Shown here in pieces: positions 15,239-21,522 of a stretch of DNA of 21,522 bases. This DNA is from Gammaproteobacteria bacterium (GTDB lineage Bacteria; Pseudomonadota; Gammaproteobacteria; Arenicellales; Poriferihabitantaceae). Position 1 is the stretch's first letter. Each line of letters starts with the position of its first letter. The notes under the pieces are model-generated. The model saw only the letters and a list, made by a program, of their open reading frames with translations. It did no database searches and was not told the DNA's origin. The stretch is taken from contig JAHRAW010000008.1 of NCBI GenBank assembly GCA_020027415.1, positions 1 through 21,522 on the forward strand, written 5' to 3'. The translations under genes and the position numbers were made by a program.

Positions 15239-16260
15239 TGCGTGTTTCTCGCTGCGTTGCGCGCAACGGCGGCGCTCAGTTCGGCGCAATCCGCGGTGGC
15301 GGTGCCTAATTTGGATACCACGATGCCGGCGGCGGCGCTGGCGAGTTCCAGCGCGATGCGGTCGTCCAGCCCAGCGGCCAGCGCCAACGCCATAACCGCC
15401 GCCACTGTGTCGCCGGCGCCGCTGACATCGTATACATCTTGCGCGCGCGCTTGACAACGCAACGGCTCGCGGTTCTGCGAAAACAACGCCATTCCGCGTT
15501 CGCTCAAAGTGACTAACAATTGCTCCAGTTGATATTGGTGCAATAAATGCGTTGCTTTGCGCTGCATATCCGCATCGTCCAGCACCGCGCCGACTACTTG
15601 TTCAAACTCTTTTAAGTTTGGGGTAATCATGGTGGCGCCTCGGTAGGCGGAGAAATCGTTGAGTTTTGGGTCCACCAGCACCGGAATATTTTTTTTTGCC
15701 GCCAACTCAATCCATTGCGCAATGTTACCGAGCCCCCCCTTGCCGTAATCGGACACCACCACGGCTTGATGGTCTGCCAGCACCTCCGCAAACTTCGCAA
15801 ACGCCGCAGCCAACGCTTGCGCCGCCGGCGGCGCTTCAAAATCCACCCGCAACAACTGCTGATTGCGCGGCATGATGCGCAGTTTCACGGTGGTGCGCCC
15901 GGTGAAATCCACCACAAAATGCGGCGTAAGGTTGGCTTGGCTTGCGATTTCGGTGATGCTGCGCCCCGCTTCATCATCGCCGACCACCGACAACAAGGTA
16001 CATTGCCCGCCGAGCGCGGTGATATTGCGCGCCACATTGCCGGCGCCGCCGATGCGTTCTTCTACGGCATCCACCGTCACCACCGGCACCGGGGCTTCCG
16101 GGGAAATGCGCTCCGCCCGCCCGAACCAGTAGCGGTCTAACATGACATCGCCGACCACTAAAATGTTGCACTGCGCCCATCCGGCGAGACCGGCGGTGAG
16201 CGAATTGGCGGGCATGTTGGTAACGGAACTGAGCGCTGAATTAGGGTCGACCAATTCCAT
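15235..16260 (-). CDS. hldA: D-glycero-beta-D-manno-heptose-7-phosphate kinase (kinase half of HldE, RfaE1)
   Basis: The product has 341 residues and covers only the PfkB-type kinase domain of HldE. It phosphorylates D,D-heptose 7-phosphate at C1. ILVVGDVMLDRYWFG, ERIGGAGNVARNITALGG, RIMPRNQQLLRVDFE, VVSDYGKGGL, PNLKEFEQVVG and DVSGAGDTVAA (catalytic Asp284 in GAGD) are the family blocks. The adenylyltransferase half is absent, so a separate hldC/rfaE2 must be elsewhere in the genome. The ATG at 16260 overlaps the end of ugd by 20 bp; an alternative ATG at 16215 would leave a 25-bp gap. The stop codon overlaps the hldD start. Confidence 0.93.
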   Translation of the reverse strand: MELVDPNSALSSVTNMPANSLTAGLAGWAQCNILVVGDVMLDRYWFGRAERISPEAPVPVVTVDAVEERIGGAGNVARNITALGGQCTLLSVVGDDEAGRSITEIASQANLTPHFVVDFTGRTTVKLRIMPRNQQLLRVDFEAPPAAQALAAAFAKFAEVLADHQAVVVSDYGKGGLGNIAQWIELAAKKNIPVLVDPKLNDFSAYRGATMITPNLKEFEQVVGAVLDDADMQRKATHLLHQYQLEQLLVTLSERGMALFSQNREPLRCQARAQDVYDVSGAGDTVAAVMALALAAGLDDRIALELASAAAGIVVSKLGTATADCAELSAAVARNAARNTQ

Positions 16261-17566
16261 AATACACCAGCCCGGCGGCGCGAATTGCCTGCGGGTCGTA
16301 GATGTTGCGTCCGTCTATGACGACATTACCGCGCATGCTTGCTTTGATACGCTGCGGCTCGGCCGCGCGCAACACGCGCCACTCGGTAACCACCAACAAG
16401 CCATCGGCATCGGTCAACGCTTCATATGGGTCATCGGCATACAACACCAAGTCTTTCCGCGCGCCATAAATTCGGCGCGCTTGCTCGGTTGCCGCCGGGT
16501 CAAAGGCGTGAATCACCGCGCCCATGCTCCATAACGCTTCCATCACCGTGCGGCTGGGCGCATCGCGCATGTCGTCCGTATCCGGCTTGAACGCAAGCCC
16601 CCACAAAGCAAACCGTTTGCCGTCCAAGCGGTCGCCGAAATGGCGCACTACTTTTTCCACCGGCTTGTGTTTTTGCTCGCGATTGACCGCTTCCACGGCT
16701 TCCAGAATGCGCGTGTGATAACCCGCTGCCGCCGCGCTGTGCCGCAAAGCCCGCACATCCTTGGGAAAGCAGGAGCCGCCGTAGCCGCAGCCGGGATAAA
16801 CGAAAGAGTAGCCGATGCGCGGGTCGGCGCCGATGCCCAAGCGAACCGACTCAATGTCGGCGCCGAACCGTTCCGCCAAGTTTGCCATTTCATTGATACA
16901 CGAAATTTTGGTCGCTAACATGACATTGGCGACATATTTAGTCAGTTCCGCGGAGGCGATATCCATCACAATTACGCGCTCATGATTGCGATTAAAGGGC
17001 GCGTAAATGGTTCGCATCAGGCGCAGCGCGCGCGCGTCTTCAGCGCCGATTAGGATGCGGTCCGGTTTCATAAAATCCTCCACCGCGGCGCCTTGCTTGA
17101 GAAATTCCGGGTTGGAAACCACGCTAACCGGAATATCCACGCCGCGCGCCGCAAGTTGGCTGGCGACGCGCTCCGCTACTTTTTGCGAAGTGCCCACCGG
17201 CACTGTGGATTTAACGGCGAGCACCCGATACTGCTTCATATGCGCGCCGATGGCGTCCGCCACCGCCAGCACATGGCGCAAGTCAGCCGAGCCGTCTGGT
17301 TGCGGCGGAGTGCCAACCGCAATGAAGATTACCTCGCCGTGCGCGCAACCGTGTTCAAGGTCGGTGGTGAACCGCAGCCGCTCCATCGCGCTGTTGTCAT
17401 GCACCAACGACTCCAGCCCCGGCTCGTGGATGGGCAAACGCCCATTGCACAAATCATGGATTTTGGCTTCATCGTTATCCACGCAAACGACCTGGTTGCC
17501 CATTTCGGCAAGGCATGCGCCGGTAACTAACCCGACATAGCCGCTGCCAATGACTGTGATATTCAT
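16241..17566 (-). CDS. ugd: UDP-glucose 6-dehydrogenase
   Basis: The product has 441 residues. It oxidises UDP-glucose to UDP-glucuronate with two NAD+. GSGYVGLVTGACLAEMG starts at residue 8 (NAD-binding). STVPVGTS, NPEFLKQGAAVEDFMKPDRILIG, and ELTKYVANVMLATKISCINEMA follow. YPGCGYGGSCFPKD contains the catalytic Cys266, and WGLAFKPDTDDMRDAPS lies in the C-terminal UDP-binding part. No Shine-Dalgarno sequence is seen before the ATG. It sits between lapB and hldA, so it is placed with envelope polysaccharide genes. Confidence 0.96.
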   Translation of the reverse strand: MNITVIGSGYVGLVTGACLAEMGNQVVCVDNDEAKIHDLCNGRLPIHEPGLESLVHDNSAMERLRFTTDLEHGCAHGEVIFIAVGTPPQPDGSADLRHVLAVADAIGAHMKQYRVLAVKSTVPVGTSQKVAERVASQLAARGVDIPVSVVSNPEFLKQGAAVEDFMKPDRILIGAEDARALRLMRTIYAPFNRNHERVIVMDIASAELTKYVANVMLATKISCINEMANLAERFGADIESVRLGIGADPRIGYSFVYPGCGYGGSCFPKDVRALRHSAAAAGYHTRILEAVEAVNREQKHKPVEKVVRHFGDRLDGKRFALWGLAFKPDTDDMRDAPSRTVMEALWSMGAVIHAFDPAATEQARRIYGARKDLVLYADDPYEALTDADGLLVVTEWRVLRAAEPQRIKASMRGNVVIDGRNIYDPQAIRAAGLVYYGIGRP

Positions 17567-17578
17567 ATTGAGTGGGTC

Positions 17579-17600
17579 GGCGGCGGTGGCGGTGGCGGCT
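17579..17600. repeat. 6-bp GGCGGT run in the ugd-lapB spacer
   Basis: A short run based on GGCGGT lies just upstream of the ugd ATG (reading on the minus strand) and directly abuts the octamer array. It would form a C-rich 5' leader on ugd mRNA. Confidence 0.5.
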
Positions 17601-17659
17601 GAGTCGTTGCTTCGCCGAGTTGTTGAGTTGTTGATTCGTTGAGTTGCTGAGTCGCTCGG
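17601..17659. repeat. 8-bp degenerate tandem array (GAGTTGTT) between lapB and ugd
   Basis: In register: GAGTCGTT, GCTTCGCC, GAGTTGTT, GAGTTGTT, GATTCGTT, GAGTTGCT, GAGTCGCT and a partial unit. On the minus strand this reads AGCGACTC-AGCAACTC-AACGAATC and so on. The octamer phase is kept through seven units. The array ends 3 bp from the lapB stop codon. Confidence 0.85.
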
Positions 17660-17662
17660 CAG

Positions 17663-18865
17663 TTATACCGCCATGCCGAACTGCTCGGACCGGTTGCCGC
17701 TGGACGCCGCGACGCGTTGCTGTACGCTACCCCAGTTTTTGCATCCTGGGCATTGCCAGTGCAACGAGTTGCTGTGGAATCCACAGTGGGTGCAGTGGTA
17801 GCCGCGTTGTGGCCCGAAGATTTGCAACATCAACGCCACCAAAGCGGTGAAATCTTGATGGTTCTCGGCGTTGCTCCGGCGGCGCGCGGCGGAGTTGAGC
17901 AACGCGTATAACTCTTCCATGCGCGAATTTTTGCGCACCAAATTAAGCAATAAAGTGTGCCGCACCGAGTCTTGTTGCTGGTTCTTTGCCAACTCCGCCA
18001 AAGCCGCGATGAAGCGCCAATCCGAATTGGCGTTGTGCTGGATGGCACTTTCCAGAAACCGCTGATAGTTTTCAGCATCGCCAAGCGCCGCGTAACTGTT
18101 GGCAATATGGTCAATGACCTCGCCGAGCGCGTGCGGCGCCAACTCTTCCAAGCCGCGCCAAATGGCGATGGCGTTCGCGTGGTTGCCGCGCATGGCGGCA
18201 AGTCGCCCGGATTGGATGACCGCGCGCACGCAATGCGCATCGTATTGGAACGCGGCTTGCAGATCATCGGCGGCGCGCTGATTTTGCCCTTCGGTAATCG
18301 CCTTTTCAGCCAGTTCGCAGCAATACTGCGCCAGCGACGCCGACAAATCCAAGTCGGATGTTTGGCTCAGTTCCTCAGCGATCAAAATCGCGTTGCGCCA
18401 TTCTTTTTCTTGATCGTAAATTTGCAACAAGAAGCGGTTGGCTTGCTCGCGATGCTCCGGCGTTCGGCGTATGGTTTGAAACAATTCTTCGGCGCGCCCT
18501 AATAACCCGGCTTTGAAATAATCTTGCGCCAACTCAAACATTGCCATCCAGCGCAACCGTTTTGCGAGACCGGGGCGCGTCGCCAGATTCTGGTGGATGC
18601 GCGTGGCTCTTTCAATTTCACCGCGGCGACGAAACAAACTGCCCAACGCAAGGTGCAGTTCCAAGGTCTGATTATCCACCGCCACCGCGCCTAAAAATAC
18701 TTTGATGGCTTGGTCGGGTTGTTCATTCAACAGGAAGTTCAGCCCTTTGAAATAGGCTTCGGGGAGTTTATGTTTGCCGGTTGCCGCGCGTTGTTCGCGT
18801 CGCGCGGTGAGCCATCCGCTGAACGCGGCGAGCGGCAAGAGCAACAGTAACCAGAGTGGGTCCAT
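17663..18865 (-). CDS. lapB: LapB, lipopolysaccharide assembly protein B (TPR and rubredoxin-type)
   Basis: The product has 400 residues; E. coli LapB (YciM) has 389. It is an inner-membrane-anchored protein that controls LPS synthesis by delivering LpxC to FtsH. The N-terminal MDPLWLLLLLPLAAFSGW is a membrane anchor matching the family start. Tetratricopeptide repeats follow (YFKGLNFLLNEQPDQAIKVFL, LHLALGSLFRRRGEIERA, DYFKAGLLGRAEELF). C358, C361, C372 and C375 (CTHC...CPGC) form the rubredoxin-like metal site. An in-frame upstream extension of 58 codons starts at a TTG overlapping the lapA stop, but it is low-complexity and not conserved, so ATG 18865 is chosen. Confidence 0.95.
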   Translation of the reverse strand: MDPLWLLLLLPLAAFSGWLTARREQRAATGKHKLPEAYFKGLNFLLNEQPDQAIKVFLGAVAVDNQTLELHLALGSLFRRRGEIERATRIHQNLATRPGLAKRLRWMAMFELAQDYFKAGLLGRAEELFQTIRRTPEHREQANRFLLQIYDQEKEWRNAILIAEELSQTSDLDLSASLAQYCCELAEKAITEGQNQRAADDLQAAFQYDAHCVRAVIQSGRLAAMRGNHANAIAIWRGLEELAPHALGEVIDHIANSYAALGDAENYQRFLESAIQHNANSDWRFIAALAELAKNQQQDSVRHTLLLNLVRKNSRMEELYALLNSAARRRSNAENHQDFTALVALMLQIFGPQRGYHCTHCGFHSNSLHWQCPGCKNWGSVQQRVAASSGNRSEQFGMAV

Positions 18866-18933
18866 GGGGTTAGCCGGTGGCGGGTCGGTTATCGGCAAGC
18901 GGTGCAACGTGGGCGAAACAATCGCGCTATGTA

Positions 18934-19011
18934 GATGAAAATGCCGATGCAAGTGCCTAAGCAAGTGCAGGTGCAGATTCAAGTGCATAAGCGGATGCAA
19001 ATTCAAATCAT
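18934..19011. repeat. 6-bp tandem array (RRTGCA) in the lapA-lapB spacer
   Basis: Thirteen hexamers in register, with consensus AGTGCA/GATGCA, fill 78 bp of the 170-bp gap. On the minus strand they read as His/Leu-rich codons in frame with lapB (LNLHPLMHLNLHLHLL...), with no stop before the lapB ATG. Confidence 0.8.
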
Positions 19012-19035
19012 CAAGCCAACGCGGCGCAATGCGCC

Positions 19036-19296
19036 TCAATCAGAAGTTTCTCGTTGCAGGGCGCGGATTTGTCGGTTCGCCTGAAACAATTTGCGCCGTA
19101 GGGTGAACGCGTTGAATACCATGGTTATATACCCCCCGAACAGCCCTATGGAGAAAGTGAGCAACAGCAACAATTCAACCTGAAACTGGATGCCGAAATA
19201 ATAGGCGATTTCAATGGTTTGATCATTTTTGTAACTAAAAGTCAACCCAAACAAGGCAACCGCGACGATTAATAACCCATAAAACAATTTCTTCAT
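19036..19296 (-). CDS. lapA: LapA, lipopolysaccharide assembly protein A
   Basis: The product has 86 residues, a small inner-membrane protein that works with LapB in LPS assembly. It has two membrane segments (residues about 4-20 and 43-63) and a basic, coiled C-terminal tail (LRRKLFQANRQIRALQRE). SYKNDQTIEIAYYFGIQF between the segments is typical of the family. GGAGG at 19304-19308 lies 7 nt before the ATG, and the ATG overlaps the ihfB stop codon (ATGA), so translation is probably coupled. Confidence 0.94.
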   Translation of the reverse strand: MKKLFYGLLIVAVALFGLTFSYKNDQTIEIAYYFGIQFQVELLLLLTFSIGLFGGYITMVFNAFTLRRKLFQANRQIRALQRETSD

Positions 19297-19625
19297 TGCG
19301 CAACCTCCGATTGGCGATCCACCCGCTTGCGCAAGTTGGCGCCCGGCTTGAAGTACGGCACATATTTTTCCGCCACCCAAATCTTTTCGCCGGTTTTTGG
19401 ATTGCGCGCGGCGCGCGGCGCGCGGTACCGCAAGGTTAGGCTGCCGAAACCGCGAATTTCAATGCACTCGCCCGCGACCAACGCCAAGCTCAGGCGCTCC
19501 AACAGGGTGTTGACCGCCAGTTCCACATCATGCAACAACAGTTGCGGCTGCTGCGCGGCGATGCGCGCCACTAACTCGGATTTAGTCAGCACCACCGGTT
19601 CAGGCTTGCTGTGCGGGGTCGGCAT
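19293..19625 (-). CDS. ihfB: Integration host factor subunit beta
   Basis: The product has 110 residues from ATG 19625; a TTG at 19643 would add six. IHF-beta pairs with IHF-alpha and bends DNA at specific sites. LTKSELVARIAAQQP, IEIRGFGSLTLRYRAPRAARNPKTGEKI and KYVPYFKPGANLRKRV match IHF-beta rather than HU. The 16-residue lead before LTKSEL is longer than usual, and the true start could be even closer to TKSEL. It lies immediately upstream of lapA, as in many gammaproteobacteria. Confidence 0.94.
   Translation of the reverse strand: MPTPHSKPEPVVLTKSELVARIAAQQPQLLLHDVELAVNTLLERLSLALVAGECIEIRGFGSLTLRYRAPRAARNPKTGEKIWVAEKYVPYFKPGANLRKRVDRQSEVAQ
19304..19308 (-). promoter_or_regulatory. Strong Shine-Dalgarno site for lapA inside ihfB
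   Basis: GGAGG lies within the last codons of ihfB, 7 nt upstream of the lapA ATG. It rules out longer lapA starts further upstream in the same frame. Confidence 0.75.
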
Positions 19626-19668
19626 GGCGGCAAAGAGGGGCAACCCGCTTGGGAGTATTCGGCGGTTT

Positions 19669-19714
19669 GAGCGACTTAGTCAGCTTAGTCAGCTTAGTCA
19701 GCGGAGCGACTTAG
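19669..19714. repeat. 9-bp tandem array (CAGCTTAGT) between rpsA and ihfB, flanked by GAGCGACTTAG
   Basis: CAGCTTAGT nonamers lie between two exact copies of GAGCGACTTAG at 19669-19679 and 19704-19714. The same GAGCGACTYAG word appears on the opposite strand in the ugd-lapB octamer array. The array starts 12 bp from the rpsA stop codon. No intrinsic terminator is visible after rpsA. Confidence 0.8.
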
Positions 19715-19725
19715 GCGAATGAAGA

Positions 19726-21402
19726 TTAATCCGTTTGCTTGCCCAATTTTTTCTTGAGTTTGTCGCCCAATTTGGCGCTCTCCAAACCCGCATCGCGGGC
19801 GTATTCCTGCACCGCTTCTCCCTCCACCTCGGTTTCGCGGATTTTGATAGACAGCGAGATATAGCGTTCTTTGCGGTCAATGCTCATGATTTTGGCTTCC
19901 ACCTCATCCCCTTTGGAAAGCACCGCGCGCGCGTCCTCAACCGGGTCGCGGGAAATTTCCGAAGCGCGCAAATATCCCTCCACCTCCGTCGCCAGTTCAA
20001 TGATGGCGTGTTTCGCGGTAACTTCTTTGACCACGCCTTTAACCGCGCCGCCTTTTCGGTTAGCGGAAACATAACTGACAAACGGGTCTTCACCCATCTG
20101 CTTCAGCCCGAGTGAAATGCGTTCGCGTTCCGCGTCCACCGCCAACACCACCACTTCCAGTTCATCGCCTTTTTTATATTCGGTGATGATTTCTTCGCCG
20201 GGTTTCCCCCACGCCAAATCGGAGAGGTGAATCAACCCGTCAATGCCGCCATCAACGCCGATAAATATGCCGAAATCGGTGATCGTGCGCACCGTGCCGC
20301 TGAGCTTGTCGCCTTTCTGATGGGCGGCGGCAAATTCCCCCCACGGGTTGGGCTTGCATTGCTTCATACCCAACGAGATGCGGCGCCGTCCCGCATCAAT
20401 GTTCAACACGATCACTTCCACTTCATCGCCCACATCGCAAACCTTCCCCGGATGAACATTCTTGTTGGTCCAGTCCATTTCGGACAGATGCACCAGCCCT
20501 TCAACGCCTTCTTCAAGTTCCACAAACGCGCCGTAATCAGTCAGATTGGTGACGCGACCGAACAAGCGGGTGTGCATCGGATAGCGACGCGCCAGATCAC
20601 TCCACGGGTCTTCGCCCATCTGCTTCAGCCCGAGTGAAACGCGGCACTGCTCGCGGTCAAATTTAAGCACGCGGACTTCAATTTCCTCGCCGATATTGAC
20701 GACTTCGGAAGGATGCTTGACGCGCTTCCACGCCATATCGGTAACATGCAACAGCCCATCCAAACCGCCTAAATTGACAAAGGCGCCGTAGTCGGTTAAG
20801 TTTTTCACCACGCCTTTGATCAACATGCCTTCCTGCAAGGTGTCCAGCAATTTTTCGCGCTCTTCGCTGAGTTCATTCTCAACGATGGCGCGCCGCGAAA
20901 CAACGATGTTGTTGCGCTGCTGGTCAAGTTTGATGATTTTGAAATTGAGTTCGCGACCTTCAATATAGGCGGATTCTTTGGTCGGACGCGCGTCCACCAG
21001 CGAGCCCGGCAAAAAGGCGCGCAAATTTTTGATGTCCACGGTGTAGCCGCCCTTGACCTTGCCGGTCACCACGCCGCTGATGATGCTTTGCTCTTCGTAC
21101 GCTTTGAGCATATCCGTCCACGCGCGCGCTTGTATCGCCCGCTGCCGCGACATGCGCGTGGTGCCGTTGCCGTCTTCCACCGCATCCAACACCACTTCCA
21201 CTTGGTCGCCCACTTGAACGGTCAACTCGCCGACTGAGTTCTTAAACTCCACCGCCGGAATTTCGGCATCCGATTTCAAGCCGGCGTTGACGATGACATA
21301 ATCATCATTCGCTTCCACCACATTGCCCATGATTAATTCGCCGGGGCGCATGATTACATCCGCCAAACTCTCTTCCAGTAGCGCTGAAAAATTTTCTGTC
21401 AT
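19726..21402 (-). CDS. rpsA: 30S ribosomal protein S1
   Basis: The product has 558 residues with six S1 RNA-binding repeats, the full gammaproteobacterial form. It binds mRNA and helps the 30S subunit initiate, especially on messages with weak Shine-Dalgarno sites. Repeats 3 to 6 are marked by recurring KG...GAFV.L...G.IGLVHLS-type segments (LTDYGAFVNLGGLDGLLHVTDMAW, LTDYGAFVELEEGVEGLVHLSEMDW, ITDFGIFIGVDGGIDGLIHLSDLAW) and by RISLGLKQMGEDP. Its own ATG lacks a Shine-Dalgarno sequence, as does E. coli rpsA. That fits the scarcity of such sites across the window. Confidence 0.97.
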   Translation of the reverse strand: MTENFSALLEESLADVIMRPGELIMGNVVEANDDYVIVNAGLKSDAEIPAVEFKNSVGELTVQVGDQVEVVLDAVEDGNGTTRMSRQRAIQARAWTDMLKAYEEQSIISGVVTGKVKGGYTVDIKNLRAFLPGSLVDARPTKESAYIEGRELNFKIIKLDQQRNNIVVSRRAIVENELSEEREKLLDTLQEGMLIKGVVKNLTDYGAFVNLGGLDGLLHVTDMAWKRVKHPSEVVNIGEEIEVRVLKFDREQCRVSLGLKQMGEDPWSDLARRYPMHTRLFGRVTNLTDYGAFVELEEGVEGLVHLSEMDWTNKNVHPGKVCDVGDEVEVIVLNIDAGRRRISLGMKQCKPNPWGEFAAAHQKGDKLSGTVRTITDFGIFIGVDGGIDGLIHLSDLAWGKPGEEIITEYKKGDELEVVVLAVDAERERISLGLKQMGEDPFVSYVSANRKGGAVKGVVKEVTAKHAIIELATEVEGYLRASEISRDPVEDARAVLSKGDEVEAKIMSIDRKERYISLSIKIRETEVEGEAVQEYARDAGLESAKLGDKLKKKLGKQTD

Positions 21403-21429
21403 AGTTAAAAGTCCGTCATCGGTGCGCGC

Positions 21430-21522
21430 CTAATAAACAGCCGCCGTGTACTGGTTGCGTGAAATGGTGACGCCAGGTAATTGCAACACCAGGCTAATAA
21501 AGTTTTGCAACGCGAACTGCGC
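21430..21522 (-). CDS. C-terminal 30 codons of an unrecognised open frame upstream of rpsA
   Basis: From the right edge the minus strand is open for 30 codons, ending LQLPGVTISRNQYTAAVY and a TAG at 21430-21432, 27 bp before rpsA. In most gammaproteobacteria cmk lies here, but this end shows no resemblance to the cytidylate kinase C-terminus. The stretch is short and an open frame could occur by chance. I do not recognise the family. Confidence 0.3.
   Translation of the reverse strand, partial: AQFALQNFISLVLQLPGVTISRNQYTAAVY

Overview
The window reads as a chromosomal segment of a gammaproteobacterium with moderately high GC, probably an uncultured or marine/symbiotic lineage. The lineage call is an inference. 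It rests on gene content (CsiV next to mfd, the rpsA-ihfB-lapA-lapB order, a GDH180-type glutamate dehydrogenase, an S-methyl-5'-thioinosine phosphorylase) rather than on any marker tree. I see no rRNA, tRNA, CRISPR array, transposase or phage gene.

Layout. Bases 1-1005 (minus) carry the N-terminal 335 codons of a DUF1989 (urea-carboxylase-associated) protein that runs off the left edge. A 262-bp divergent spacer with phased A-tracts and an 18-bp tandem array separates it from plus-strand gdhB (1268-6163), followed by chaC-like and hinT genes. hinT converges on the minus-strand isoprenoid pair ispD-ispF. ispD diverges from mfd, which is followed by csiV. csiV converges on, and overlaps by 14 bp, a minus-strand gene string reading right to left: rpsA, ihfB, lapA, lapB, ugd, hldA (rfaE1), hldD, mtnP. 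The extreme right edge holds 30 codons of an open frame upstream of rpsA that does not look like the usual neighbour cmk.

Functionally, the right half joins a translation and nucleoid block (S1, IHF-beta) to an envelope block. LapA and LapB are the inner-membrane LPS-assembly factors. HldA and HldD make the ADP-heptose for the LPS core. Ugd makes UDP-glucuronate. The left half is housekeeping: glutamate catabolism, glutathione or gamma-glutamyl turnover, the MEP pathway, and transcription-coupled repair.

The most unusual property is one that no single gene explains. Nearly every intergenic spacer contains a degenerate short tandem array with a locus-specific period (6, 8, 9, 11, 18 or 20 bp). 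In-frame arrays with periods divisible by three (6, 9, 15, 18 bp) interrupt otherwise conserved proteins: HldD, CsiV and GdhB. Several spacer arrays share a CTTAG / GCGACTYAG core or a CAATTR core. This looks like a genome-wide repeat-expansion habit and is the main thing here that deserves follow-up.
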